A stretch of DNA of 48,258 bases from Bacillus sp. SG-1 (lineage in GTDB: Bacteria > Bacillota > Bacilli > Bacillales > Bacillaceae_B), in contig NZ_ABCF01000017.1 of assembly GCF_000181495.1 (NCBI RefSeq), positions 1 through 48,258 on the forward strand, read 5' to 3'. The notes under the pieces are model-generated. The model was not told where the DNA came from and did no database searches. It was given only the letters and a program-made list of their open reading frames with translations. Shown piece by piece: positions 1-8,078 of this stretch. Both the position numbers and the translations under genes were made by a program. Within the stretch, counting starts at the first letter, position 1, and every line of letters starts with the position of its first letter.

Positions 1-359
1 AAGTACATAAAACAGAAGAAGCAGTTTCAAAACCAGCCGCCCAGGCTCCTGCTCAAACATCTAAAGCACCAGAGGCTCCTGCTCAAGCTGAAGCACCTGC
101 TCCAGCAGCGGATGAAAACCTTCATAAGATTGTATCCCCGATGGTTGGTACATTCTATCAGTCCCCATCGCCGGATAAGGATGCGTATGTGAAAACAGGA
201 AGCAAAGTAAGTGAGGATTCTGTCGTATGTATCGTAGAAGCTATGAAGCTTTTCAACGAAATTGAAGCAGAAGTTAAAGGTGAAATTGTAGAAATTTTAG
301 TGAAAGACGGACAATTGGTTGAATACGGTCAGCCGCTATTCCTGGTTAAGCCTGAATAA
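1..359 (+). CDS. accB: Biotin carboxyl carrier protein of acetyl-CoA carboxylase (5' truncated)
   Basis: Carries the biotin that shuttles carboxyl groups from AccC to the carboxyltransferase in the first step of fatty-acid synthesis. The open frame runs from base 3 without a start, so the gene begins upstream of the window. The visible part opens with an Ala/Pro/Gln-rich flexible linker (bases 3-115), followed by a biotinyl domain that starts near [10 protein letters not shown] and holds the biotinylation motif EAMKLFNE; the modified lysine codon is at 246-248. It ends 12 bp before accC, the usual accB-accC operon pair. An internal ATG at 141 lies inside the biotinyl domain and is not the real start. 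Identification is secure from the motif plus the neighbour. Confidence 0.96.
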   Translation, partial: VHKTEEAVSKPAAQAPAQTSKAPEAPAQAEAPAPAADENLHKIVSPMVGTFYQSPSPDKDAYVKTGSKVSEDSVVCIVEAMKLFNEIEAEVKGEIVEILVKDGQLVEYGQPLFLVKPE

Positions 360-371
360 GGAGCGATCATT

Positions 372-1724
372 ATGATAAAGAAGCTGTTAATCGCAAATAG
401 AGGAGAAATAGCTGTACGTGTGATCCGTGCTTGTCGTGAAATGGGAATAGAAAGTGTTGCTGTTTATTCCGAAGCAGACAGGGAAGCACTTCATGTACAA
501 CTGGCTGATGAGGCTTATTGCATCGGTCCTACAGCAAGTAAAGACAGTTATTTGAATTTCACTAATATTATCAGTGTGGCTAAGTTGACTGACTGTGACG
601 CCATCCATCCCGGTTATGGATTCCTGGCTGAGAATGCAGATTTTGCAGAGCTATGCCGTGAATGCAACATCACATTTGTCGGCCCGTCTCCAGAAGCTAT
701 CTCTAAGATGGGTACAAAGGATGTAGCGAGAGAGACAATGAGGAAAGCGGGAGTACCGATCGTTCCTGGTTCACAGGGAATCGTGAAGGATGCAGAGGAA
801 GCGGTTTCATTGGCTGAGAAAATCGGATACCCTGTAATCATTAAAGCTACAGCTGGCGGCGGTGGAAAAGGGATTCGTGTTGCCAAGACAGAACAAGAGC
901 TTATTAAAGGCGTTAATATCACCCAGCAGGAAGCCGCGACGGCTTTCGGCAACCCGGGTGTTTATATCGAAAAATTCATCGAGGATTTCAGACACGTTGA
1001 AATCCAGGTGCTTGGAGATAACTTCGGAAATGTTATTCACTTAGGTGAAAGGGATTGTACAATCCAAAGACGTCTGCAGAAGTTGATTGAAGAAACTCCT
1101 TCACCTGCTCTTGATGGCGAAACAAGAGAGCAGATGGGGCAGGCTGCAGTAAAGGCTGCCCAGGCAGTTGACTATTCCGGCGCAGGTACAGTCGAGTTCA
1201 TTTTTGACCATGTGAATAATAAATTTTATTTCATGGAAATGAACACCCGTATCCAGGTTGAACATCCTGTTACGGAACAGGTGACTGGTGTCGATCTTAT
1301 CAAGGAACAGATTAAGGTCGCATCCGGAGAGCAGCTGTCATTGAAACAAGAAGAGATCGAATTCAACGGATGGTCAATCGAATGCCGTATCAACGCGGAG
1401 AACCCGGAGAAGAATTTCATGCCTTCCGCAGGGAAGATTGATCTGTATCTTCCTCCGGGCGGACTTGGAGTAAGGGTCGACTCTGCTGCGTATCCGGGAT
1501 ATACGATTCCTCCATATTATGATTCCATGATTGCCAAACTGATCACCTATGGAGCGACAAGGGAAGAAGCGATCGCCAGGATGAAACGTGCACTAAGCGA
1601 ATTCGTAATTGAAGGCGTTCATACAACCATTCCGTTCCATTTGAAAGTGCTCGAGCACGAAACATTTGTCAGCGGTGAATTTAATACGAAGTTCTTGGAA
1701 ATACATGAGGTAATGAAGTCTTAA
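372..1724 (+). CDS. accC: Acetyl-CoA carboxylase biotin carboxylase subunit
   Basis: ATP-dependent carboxylation of biotin on AccB, providing carboxybiotin for malonyl-CoA formation. The 450-aa length is normal for the family. Visible features: N-terminal carbamoyl-phosphate-synthase-like domain ([10 protein letters not shown] at residue 8), ATP-grasp glycine-rich loop GGGGKG near residue 163, the catalytic segment [14 protein letters not shown] around residues 289-302 with its conserved Arg, and a C-terminal biotin carboxylase domain. The start ATG follows a GGAGCGAT ribosome site. It is co-transcribed with accB. Because a propionyl-CoA carboxylase beta gene lies at the far end of the window without a visible alpha partner, this subunit might also serve that enzyme, but this is only a guess. 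Confidence 0.98.
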   Translation: MIKKLLIANRGEIAVRVIRACREMGIESVAVYSEADREALHVQLADEAYCIGPTASKDSYLNFTNIISVAKLTDCDAIHPGYGFLAENADFAELCRECNITFVGPSPEAISKMGTKDVARETMRKAGVPIVPGSQGIVKDAEEAVSLAEKIGYPVIIKATAGGGGKGIRVAKTEQELIKGVNITQQEAATAFGNPGVYIEKFIEDFRHVEIQVLGDNFGNVIHLGERDCTIQRRLQKLIEETPSPALDGETREQMGQAAVKAAQAVDYSGAGTVEFIFDHVNNKFYFMEMNTRIQVEHPVTEQVTGVDLIKEQIKVASGEQLSLKQEEIEFNGWSIECRINAENPEKNFMPSAGKIDLYLPPGGLGVRVDSAAYPGYTIPPYYDSMIAKLITYGATREEAIARMKRALSEFVIEGVHTTIPFHLKVLEHETFVSGEFNTKFLEIHEVMKS

Positions 1725-1736
1725 TCAAAGCTATGC

Positions 1737-1742
1737 TATAAT
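1737..1742 (+). promoter_or_regulatory. Possible -10 element for yqhY
   Basis: A perfect TATAAT lies 42 bp before the yqhY start. The matching -35 position (1714-1719) reads TGAAGT, which is a poor match, so this may be a weak internal promoter or chance. Confidence 0.3.
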
Positions 1743-1784
1743 AAATTATAAGTATTCAGGCGAAAACAGTGGAGGTGTACATTC

Positions 1785-2204
1785 ATGGCTGAAAATCAAA
1801 ACCAAAACCAAGGCCTATTGCAAATGTCACATGGTAAAGACGGTTTAGGTAAAATTGAAATAGCACCCGAAGTAATTGAAGTGATTGCAGGGATTGCTGC
1901 GTCAGAAGTCGAGGGCGTTGCTCAAATGCGCGGTAATTTTGCCAGTGGTGTAGTTGAGAGGCTGGGCAAGAAGAATCACGGTAAGGGAGTCAAAGTCGAA
2001 CTTGCAGAGGAAGGCATTCAAGTTGATGTCTATTGTATCATGCAATTCGGTGTATCCATTCCAAGTACTGCTCAAAAAATTCAAGATAACATCAGGCAGG
2101 CGCTGCTTAATATGACAGCTTTGGAAGCGGACGAAGTGAACATCCATGTTGTTGGAGTGCAGTTCGAGAACCAAAAAACCGAGCAGGAACTGGAAGAAGA
2201 ATAA
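1785..2204 (+). CDS. yqhY: Asp23/Gls24 family protein YqhY
   Basis: A 139-aa member of the Asp23 (alkaline shock protein 23, DUF322) family, recognised from the segment IEIAPEVIEVIAGIAASEVEGV followed by the GVKVELAEEGIQVDVYCIMQFGVSIP type of core. These are small soluble proteins, some tethered near the membrane, associated with envelope or alkaline stress. In Bacillus the yqhY gene sits right after accB-accC and is linked genetically to control of acetyl-CoA carboxylase activity; that is established knowledge, and position here (60 bp after accC) agrees. The N-terminus is Gln/Asn-rich (residues 3-9) and the C-terminus Glu-rich. A GGAGG site lies 9 bp before the ATG, and a strong terminator follows, closing the acc operon. 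Confidence 0.93.
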   Translation: MAENQNQNQGLLQMSHGKDGLGKIEIAPEVIEVIAGIAASEVEGVAQMRGNFASGVVERLGKKNHGKGVKVELAEEGIQVDVYCIMQFGVSIPSTAQKIQDNIRQALLNMTALEADEVNIHVVGVQFENQKTEQELEEE

Positions 2205-2221
2205 GTTCATGTTCTTCTTGA

Positions 2222-2254
2222 AAAAACCAAAGGTTAAAGCCTTTGGTTTTTTTG
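2222..2254 (+). terminator. Rho-independent terminator after yqhY
   Basis: AACCAAAGG and CCTTTGGTT form a 9-bp stem with a short TTAAAG loop, followed by a run of T. It closes the accB-accC-yqhY unit. Confidence 0.9.
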
Positions 2255-2583
2255 TATTGCAATTACAGAATGTTTCTTTGCAAACATGTTTAAGAAAGTA
2301 TCACTTGTGATACTTTTAAACATAGCGTTTTGTGCAGGTGGTGGGTAGTTTATTTTATAGCATGTGAAATATTTATTGAAAGCCGATCTTCTTAGTGCCG
2401 GTTGGTTACGGCGGTCAAGCTGAGTCATGGGGAGAACATCCCGCTGTCTCCGTTGGAAAAGTCATCATCAAATCAATACTGCTCTTCGCTGTTCCTTTAT
2501 ATCATGAGAGAGCCCTTCAATCTGTATGCTTTAAGCGGGGGATTGCGGCTTTTTAATATTCAGAATATAGGATTAATTGATGT
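2255..2583 (+). other. Non-coding gap with a 38-bp imperfect palindrome
   Basis: About 330 bp between the acc operon terminator and the nusB promoter. No supported gene. It holds a long dyad at 2286-2323: ATGTTTAA-(GA)-AAGTATCAC pairs with GTGATACTTTTAAACAT over 17 bp, with a 2-nt bulge and 2-nt loop. No T-run follows, so it is not an ordinary terminator; it may be an operator or the remains of a mobile repeat. Confidence 0.5.
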
Positions 2584-2612
2584 TTGCGTGCTTTCACCGG
2601 CTTAGTTATGCT
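2584..2612 (+). promoter_or_regulatory. Candidate sigma-A promoter of nusB
   Basis: TTGCGT (2584-2589), 17-bp spacer, TATGCT (2607-2612). The next TATTAT overlaps. It lies 52 bp before the nusB start and just after a terminated operon, where a promoter is needed. Confidence 0.45.
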
Positions 2613-2664
2613 ATTATCATTGATATGATGAAATCTGATTAGATTAAAAGGAGTACAAAGCAAA

Positions 2665-3066
2665 ATGAAAAGACGTACAGCGCGTGAAAAAGCTTTACAA
2701 GCATTATTTCAGATGGATATGTCCGGAATGACTGCCGATGAGGCATTAACAAATGTATATGAAGATACACCTTCAGATGAGTATCTTGAAAACCTTGTAA
2801 ATGGTGCGACAGAGAATAAAGAAAAGATTGACGGTCTGATTAAGGAGAACCTGGAAAAATGGTCTTTTGACAGGCTGGCGAAAGTTGATAGAAATATATT
2901 GCGTGTGGCGGTTTATGAATTGTTGGAAGCTGATGATGTTCCCAGCAAAGTCGTCATCAATGAAGCAATTGAAATTGCCAAGACATATGGAGATGACCAG
3001 TCAGGCAAATTCATCAATGGTGTGCTTTCAAAAGTGAACGCCGGTATTGAAGCACAGGGTGAGTAA
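2665..3066 (+). CDS. nusB: Transcription antitermination protein NusB
   Basis: Binds boxA RNA with S10 (NusE) to form the antitermination complex needed for rRNA transcription. The 133-aa all-helical protein matches the family length. It begins with the family signature [16 protein letters not shown] and ends with the conserved [16 protein letters not shown] and [10 protein letters not shown] segments. The start ATG follows an AAAGGAG site. It is followed 11 bp later by folD, the same order as in B. subtilis. Confidence 0.97.
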   Translation: MKRRTAREKALQALFQMDMSGMTADEALTNVYEDTPSDEYLENLVNGATENKEKIDGLIKENLEKWSFDRLAKVDRNILRVAVYELLEADDVPSKVVINEAIEIAKTYGDDQSGKFINGVLSKVNAGIEAQGE

Positions 3067-3077
3067 GGGGGAGTAAT

Positions 3078-3935
3078 ATGCCCGCAAAATTAATCGATGG
3101 AAAGCAGATTGCAAAGTATTTTAGAGATTCCATCACAGAAGAAGTGAAACAATTAAAAAAAGAGGGCCAGGTTCCCGGATTGGCTGTCGTTCTTGTAGGG
3201 GAAAACCCTGCGTCTAAAACATATGTGAAAATGAAGCGGAAAACCTGTGAAGAAATGGGCATCCATTCAGTGTTAGTCGAATACAACAACAAAGTTAGTG
3301 AAAATGAGTTGTTGGAAAAAATAGAGCAACTAAACAATGATTCATCAATTCATGGCATCCTGGTCCAGCTGCCTCTTCCAGAAGGAATAGAGACAGCAAA
3401 AGTGATTGAACGAATATCACCGGATAAAGATGTGGACGGTTTCCATCCGGTGAATATCGGCAGAATGATGATAGGGGAAGATTCATTCCTCCCTTGTACA
3501 CCATACGGTATCATGAAAATGCTTCAATACGAAGATATTAATCCAGCAGGGAAGCATGCGGTCGTAGTGGGAAGAAGCAATATTGTCGGGAAACCGGCAG
3601 GACAGCTATTGCTTAGGGAAAATGCCACCGTGACGTACTGCCATTCAAAAACCGAAAACCTTTCCGATTACACCCGGAATGCTGATATTTTGATCTCTGC
3701 TGCCGGACGGGCAAAATTCATTAATGGAAATGATATTAAGCCTGGAGCTGTTGTCATTGATGTGGGGATGAACAGAGATGAAGAAGGAAAACTTTGCGGG
3801 GATATTGATTTTGAAAGCGCCAGGAATACAGCGGGTTATATTACCCCGGTGCCTGGAGGTGTGGGACCGATGACGATAACCATGCTTATGTATAACACCG
3901 TCAAGGCTGCCCGAAGAACATTCAACAATCTTTAA
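3078..3935 (+). CDS. folD: Bifunctional methylenetetrahydrofolate dehydrogenase/cyclohydrolase
   Basis: Cytoplasmic one-carbon enzyme that converts 5,10-methylene-THF to 10-formyl-THF through NADP-dependent oxidation and hydrolysis. The 285-aa length is typical. Signature elements are present: [17 protein letters not shown] with the catalytic Tyr and Lys, the PLPEGIE loop, DKDVDGFHP, the nucleotide-binding GRSNIVGKP segment and the C-terminal [12 protein letters not shown] motif. An AAGGGGGAG ribosome site precedes the ATG. It forms a pair with nusB and feeds formyl-THF to purine and initiator-tRNA synthesis. Confidence 0.97.
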   Translation: MPAKLIDGKQIAKYFRDSITEEVKQLKKEGQVPGLAVVLVGENPASKTYVKMKRKTCEEMGIHSVLVEYNNKVSENELLEKIEQLNNDSSIHGILVQLPLPEGIETAKVIERISPDKDVDGFHPVNIGRMMIGEDSFLPCTPYGIMKMLQYEDINPAGKHAVVVGRSNIVGKPAGQLLLRENATVTYCHSKTENLSDYTRNADILISAAGRAKFINGNDIKPGAVVIDVGMNRDEEGKLCGDIDFESARNTAGYITPVPGGVGPMTITMLMYNTVKAARRTFNNL

Positions 3936-3993
3936 GCCGTGAGGTATTTCTGATACATCCTGATCGTTTTTTTGTTAAAATAATAGTGATCCC

Positions 3994-4030
3994 AAAAGGC
4001 TGCATTCCAGACAAAGGAAGCAGCTTTTTG
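3994..4030 (+). terminator. Weak terminator after folD
   Basis: AAAAGGCTGC and GCAGCTTTTTG can pair with one bulged G and end in a short T-run. A second stem (AAAAGGCG at 4137-4144 with CGCCTTTT at 4157-4164) follows in the same 310-bp gap; it also ends in TTTT. No gene is visible in the gap. Confidence 0.45.
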
Positions 4031-4198
4031 TTAACAGAGATCATACATATTCGATAATTTTACAGAAATGACCTGATTACATAAGAATACTTTGTGCTTT
4101 TTGAGTCCCTGACTGGGATTTGAAATCGACGTAAAGAAAAGGCGATACAACTGTAACGCCTTTTAAGGTACGGCAATGATTAAAGGTGAAAACTTTTT

Positions 4199-4228
4199 TT
4201 GACAGGCGCTAAGTGTAAACTGTATCTG
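4199..4228 (+). promoter_or_regulatory. Candidate promoter of xseA operon
   Basis: Perfect -35 TTGACA at 4199-4204, then 18 bp to TATCTG at 4223-4228. It lies 18-21 bp before the xseA start and after the folD stem-loops. The -10 match is modest. Confidence 0.45.
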
Positions 4229-4245
4229 GTGAGAGGGGGAAACCT

Positions 4246-5598
4246 GTGATGGAAACGCCTCAATACCTGACAATTCAGGCATTGACCAAATATATAAAAA
4301 GGAAGTTTGACAAAGACCCCCACCTATCAGGAATATATCTGAAAGGTGAGATATCGAACTTCAAACGGCATTCAAGCGGACATATGTATTTTACCCTTAA
4401 GGACGAGAAAGCAAGGATACTGGCTGTCATGTTTTCCTCTGCCAATGCCTCAATGAAATTTAATCCTGAAAATGGCATGAAGGTTCTAGTCAGAGGGGAT
4501 ATTTCTGTCTATGAAGCCGGTGGACAATATCAGATTTATGTAAAAGAAATGCAGCCGGATGGGATAGGGGATTTGTTCCTGGCTTATCAGCAGCTAAAGG
4601 AAAAGCTGGAAAAGCAGGGTCTTTTTAATGATGGAAGGAAGAGACCACTGCCAAAATTCCCGCGGAAAATTGGGGTGATTACCTCTCCAACTGGTGCGGC
4701 TGTAAGGGATATCATTACGACCATTGAGCGCAGGTATCCAATTGCAGAAATATTAGTTTATCCAGCTTTGGTCCAGGGAGAAAGGGCCTCTAAGTCTGTT
4801 GCTGATTGCATAAAGAAAGCGAATGATAATAAGGGAATCGATGTTCTGATTGTCGGAAGGGGCGGAGGTTCAATAGAGGAATTGTGGGCCTTTAATGAAG
4901 AACGAGTGGCTCTTGCGATATCTGAGTCTTCGATTCCGGTAATATCTGCTGTCGGGCATGAAACTGACTTTACAATTGCTGATTTCGCAGCGGATATGAG
5001 AGCTCCCACCCCAACGGCAGCAGCCGAGCTTGCGGTGCCTCACATAGATGATCTTTTGGAAAGGGTACTAAGCCGGAAAGTCATGCTCATAAGGGGAATG
5101 AAAGCGAGATTGAATACCGAGAAGTCAAGATTGAAAAGCGTGAGCAGCTCTATCGTGTTCAGGAATCCCCGCCGATTATATGAGCAGAAGATTGAAGCGG
5201 TCGATCGTCTGACAGAAAAGCTGAATAGAACGCAGCATTTGAGAATGCAAACCCAAAGAGATAAGTTGGCGCACTTGAATTCAAGTTTGAGGAGAGTCCA
5301 TCCGGGCAGGTTATGGGAACAGAAAAATGAAGAGTATCTTCGTATGGAAAAACATCTACAAGTGCAGTTTTTAAATATACTTAAACAGAAACAGAGTGAT
5401 TTCAGCAAGACGATTTCTACATTGGAAGCATTGAGCCCTTTGAAGGTAATGGACAGGGGGTACAGCCTGGTATATTCCCAAGATGAAAAACTTGTCAAAA
5501 CAAAGGAAGTTGTGAAAGAAGGAGAAAAGGTAACGGTACACCTTCAAGATGGTAAGCTGCATTGCCGCATAGATTCTATAGAGGAGAGTGAAAGTTAA
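4246..5598 (+). CDS. xseA: Exodeoxyribonuclease VII large subunit
   Basis: Large subunit of the single-strand-specific exonuclease VII, which acts in DNA repair together with several XseB copies. The 450-aa product shows the N-terminal OB-fold (GEISNFKRHSSGHMYFTLKD), the central catalytic domain with GVITSPTGAAVRDI, the glycine motif VGRGGGSIEEL and SAVGHETDFTIAD, then a long helical region (residues about 280-400). A GTG at 4246 and an ATG at 4249 are adjacent; GAGGGGG upstream suits either. The stop overlaps the xseB start by one base, implying translational coupling. Confidence 0.97.
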   Translation: MMETPQYLTIQALTKYIKRKFDKDPHLSGIYLKGEISNFKRHSSGHMYFTLKDEKARILAVMFSSANASMKFNPENGMKVLVRGDISVYEAGGQYQIYVKEMQPDGIGDLFLAYQQLKEKLEKQGLFNDGRKRPLPKFPRKIGVITSPTGAAVRDIITTIERRYPIAEILVYPALVQGERASKSVADCIKKANDNKGIDVLIVGRGGGSIEELWAFNEERVALAISESSIPVISAVGHETDFTIADFAADMRAPTPTAAAELAVPHIDDLLERVLSRKVMLIRGMKARLNTEKSRLKSVSSSIVFRNPRRLYEQKIEAVDRLTEKLNRTQHLRMQTQRDKLAHLNSSLRRVHPGRLWEQKNEEYLRMEKHLQVQFLNILKQKQSDFSKTISTLEALSPLKVMDRGYSLVYSQDEKLVKTKEVVKEGEKVTVHLQDGKLHCRIDSIEESES

Positions 5599-5834
5599 TG
5601 GCGGAAGAGAAAAAAATGTCGTTTGAAGAAGCAATGGAAAGACTTGAGATGATTGTCCAGCGACTTGAAGAAGGAGAAGTTCCTCTTGAAGAAGCGCTTC
5701 AGCAATACCAAAAGGGAGTGGAATTGTCCAAATACTGCCATGACACGCTGAAACATGCAGAAAAACAAATGACAAAATTGATGACGGATGAAGGTGAAAA
5801 AGAATTCTCTTTATCAGAGGGGGAGAATTCGTGA
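5598..5834 (+). CDS. xseB: Exodeoxyribonuclease VII small subunit
   Basis: Small helical subunit that assembles along the XseA coiled coil. The 78-aa product has the family pattern SFEEAMERLEMIVQRLEEGEVPLEEALQQYQ-G. The ATG shares one base with the xseA stop and its own stop overlaps the ispA GTG by 4 bp, so the three genes are translated as a coupled set. Confidence 0.96.
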   Translation: MAEEKKMSFEEAMERLEMIVQRLEEGEVPLEEALQQYQKGVELSKYCHDTLKHAEKQMTKLMTDEGEKEFSLSEGENS

Positions 5835-6718
5835 TTCCTGTTACATTAGAAAACTTTACAGCTCAATACAAAGATCTTTTAGAAGAAAAGCTGAATGAGC
5901 TGCTGCTAGACTTGGATGCTCCGGAAAAAGTGAAAGAAGCTATGGCTTATTCTTTGAAAGCGGGCGGGAAAAGAATTCGTCCCCTTCTCCTTTTTGCCAC
6001 TCTGCATACTTTGGGGAAAGATCCCAAGATAGGACTTGAGTCAGCGGCAGCTCTTGAAATGATACATACATATTCCCTCATCCATGATGACCTTCCGAGT
6101 ATGGACAACGATGATTTAAGAAGGGGAAAACCAACAAATCATAAGGTTTTTGGAGAAGCAACGGCTATCCTTGCTGGTGATGGGCTGCTGACATACAGTT
6201 TTGAAGTTCTTGCAGGCACGCCGGATGTTTCTGCAGAGAAACTCATAAGACTTGTTTCCCTGCTGGCAAAATCGGCGGGTCCTGAAGGGATGGTGGGCGG
6301 ACAGGCTGCGGATATGGAAGGTGAAAGCCAATCCCTGTCTGTAGAAGAGCTGGAGTACATCCATAAGAACAAAACCGGCCGGCTTCTTGCTTTCAGTGTG
6401 ATGGCCGCTGCCATCCTGGCAGATTCCACGGAAGAGCAAATAAGTCTATTGGAGGAGTACGCGTTCCATATCGGTTTGGCATTTCAAATTCAAGACGATA
6501 TCCTTGATGTAGAAGGCAGTGAGGAAAAAATCGGTAAACCTGTGGGCAGCGATGAAAACAAATTTAAAAGTACTTACCCTGCACTTTTGACTCTTGAGGG
6601 GGCGAAGGAAAAACTGCGAAACCATTTACAAAAAGGCAAGTCAGCGCTTGCTGCATCTGACCTCGATAACGGGCTGCTTGTAGAAATTGCCGATATGATC
6701 GCTTCCAGAGATCATTGA
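5831..6718 (+). CDS. ispA: Polyprenyl (farnesyl diphosphate) synthase
   Basis: Prenyltransferase that condenses IPP with allylic diphosphates, most likely making farnesyl diphosphate for undecaprenyl and quinone lipids. At 295 aa it is the size of bacterial IspA. It carries the first Asp-rich motif DDLPSMDNDDLRRGKPT (D86-D87 onward) and the second, DDILD (residues 222-226), plus GGKRIRP. The start is GTG in the sequence GTGA, which also contains the xseB stop. In this genome ispA is separated from dxs by OLE RNA and oapA, the arrangement known for OLE-bearing Firmicutes. Confidence 0.95.
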   Translation: MIPVTLENFTAQYKDLLEEKLNELLLDLDAPEKVKEAMAYSLKAGGKRIRPLLLFATLHTLGKDPKIGLESAAALEMIHTYSLIHDDLPSMDNDDLRRGKPTNHKVFGEATAILAGDGLLTYSFEVLAGTPDVSAEKLIRLVSLLAKSAGPEGMVGGQAADMEGESQSLSVEELEYIHKNKTGRLLAFSVMAAAILADSTEEQISLLEEYAFHIGLAFQIQDDILDVEGSEEKIGKPVGSDENKFKSTYPALLTLEGAKEKLRNHLQKGKSALAASDLDNGLLVEIADMIASRDH

Positions 6719-6728
6719 TTTGCCCTGT

Positions 6729-6757
6729 TTGAGAAAATGGTGAATTCGTGATATAAT
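6729..6757 (+). promoter_or_regulatory. Promoter of OLE RNA
   Basis: TTGAGA (6729-6734), 17-bp spacer, TATAAT (6752-6757) with an extended TG at 6749-6750. It is among the best sigma-A matches in the window and lies between the ispA stop and the first helix of the RNA; transcription would start near 6764. Confidence 0.8.
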
Positions 6758-6773
6758 GTTTCTACAACTTAAT

Positions 6774-7365
6774 AGGGATGGTGCAGTATTCTAGTCAATC
6801 TACCAGTTCTGAAGGTGGGCCTAAAAATCCACTAAAGGGCACATCGATGAAGTTCCTTGTTTCGGCTTGAGGCGCCCAGCCTTGGGTCGAAGCTGGGAGT
6901 AAGGTACAAGGGCGATCCACAATGGCATGTGGGCGTTGACCCTTGCACCGCGGAGGTTCCGTTCTGGGCCGGCAAGTTGCATGAGCAACAGAACGGAGTA
7001 TAGACCTGCGATGCGGTGACAACCGCTAGCAGCGTAGCCTGCCTTGAGTGAAGTGTGAGGGGATTATGGTTACAAGGTACACATCAGTTGGCCATTGATA
7101 TGTGCTTTTTCGCCCATATGAAATCCACTTTGCAAAAGAGGCTAAGAACATGGTTAAAGGTTGCTGAGGAAAACTCCTAGACTGTTCCCATTTGTGACAT
7201 ATATTGAGGATTATAGTGCGGACTAAGTGGTAATCCAGTCTAACTGCTGGTGACACAGTTAAGTCGGGTTTAAAGGGAAACCGCCGGTATGGCGACATCC
7301 GGTACCTGATTGGGAAAACCTACTGGACCTAAGCTGCAATTTTTACTCAATGTATGACCATCCCT
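6774..7365 (+). ncRNA. ole: OLE RNA (ornate large extremophilic RNA)
   Basis: A roughly 592-nt non-coding RNA. Identification rests on position (between ispA and dxs, directly before an OapA-type membrane protein gene), length near 600 nt and dense secondary structure. Visible helices: terminal pairing of 6774-6782 (AGGGATGGT) with 7357-7365 (ACCATCCCT); CCCAGC 6875-6880 with GCTGGG 6892-6897; CAAGGG 6907-6912 with CCCTTG 6940-6945; CCGTTCTG 6959-6966 with CAGAACGG 6989-6996, enclosing GTTGC/GCAAC; GCGGT 7013-7017 with ACCGC 7022-7026. No credible coding frame occupies it. Known role in Bacillus halodurans: forms a membrane-associated ribonucleoprotein with OapA and other Oap proteins, and affects tolerance of cold and alcohols and Mg homeostasis. 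Exact ends are inferred from the closing helix. Confidence 0.88.
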
Positions 7366-7448
7366 TTACATATTTGAATGAATAAATAACTTACTACATA
7401 GATTCTTAATAGAGAAACGGTGTGTGTAACTGCCTAATGAAGGACGTA

Positions 7449-8057
7449 ATGAAAAACTCAATAAAATGGAGTATTAGCATTGCCGTTATCACGTTTGTGT
7501 TAGCGGCTCTTTTTTCAATCTTTTCTAATTTGATATTGAACGAAGTTACCTGGGTGATCGGCCTGATAGTAGTGCTTATCATTGTTTTGATAGGTATTTT
7601 TTTTGATATGCTTGGAATAGCAGCCACGGCAGCGGATGAAACCCCTTTCCATGCGATGGCAGCCAAGAAGGTCTATGGTGCAAGGCAATCCATCCGGATC
7701 GTTCGGAATGCGGACCGTTTTGCCAGCTTTTGTAATGACGTAATCGGAGATATATCCGGTATTATAAGTGGTACTGCCACAGCCATTGTACTTATCGGGC
7801 TGACACTTGACCTTCAGATCAATAACGGCTCTCCTGTTGAGTATGCAGTAAATGTACTCTTAACGAGTCTCATTGCGGCATTGACGGTTGGAGGTAAAGC
7901 GCTCGGAAAGACATTGGCAATCCAGCATTCGAAGGATATTATCTTTCAGGTGGGAAAAGTGTTACAATTTGTGGAGGATAAATTTCACATTACCATCATT
8001 AAAGATAAAAAAGATAAAAAGCGAAAAAAACGTGTAAAACTGAAACAAAACATTTAG
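7449..8057 (+). CDS. oapA: OLE-associated membrane protein OapA (DUF21-like)
   Basis: Integral membrane protein that binds OLE RNA and anchors it to the membrane. The 202-aa product has hydrophobic segments at about residues 5-27, 33-52, 105-122 and 131-150, and a very basic C-terminal tail (KDKKDKKRKKRVKLK) that could contact RNA. The segment AATAADETPFHAMA and the later GGKALGKTLA resemble the AET and PKSLAKE elements of the DUF21 transmembrane domain seen in the CNNM/CorC protein at 40.3 kb. Start: ATG 7449 gives MKNSIKWSI and has AAGGA just upstream (4-nt spacing); in-frame ATG 7437 and GTG 7422 are alternatives. It follows OLE closely and precedes dxs by 21 bp. Confidence 0.88.
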   Translation: MKNSIKWSISIAVITFVLAALFSIFSNLILNEVTWVIGLIVVLIIVLIGIFFDMLGIAATAADETPFHAMAAKKVYGARQSIRIVRNADRFASFCNDVIGDISGIISGTATAIVLIGLTLDLQINNGSPVEYAVNVLLTSLIAALTVGGKALGKTLAIQHSKDIIFQVGKVLQFVEDKFHITIIKDKKDKKRKKRVKLKQNI

Positions 8058-8078
8058 TTATGAAAGTTGGTGACCTGG

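Noticed and set aside
2402..2605. 67-codon frame between yqhY and nusB
   Set aside because: No ribosome site, no recognisable protein, overlaps the nusB promoter candidate, and B. subtilis has no gene there.
6795..7298. Minus-strand frames of 75 and 90 codons inside the OLE region
   Set aside because: They lie antisense to a structured RNA, have no ribosome site and give no recognisable protein.
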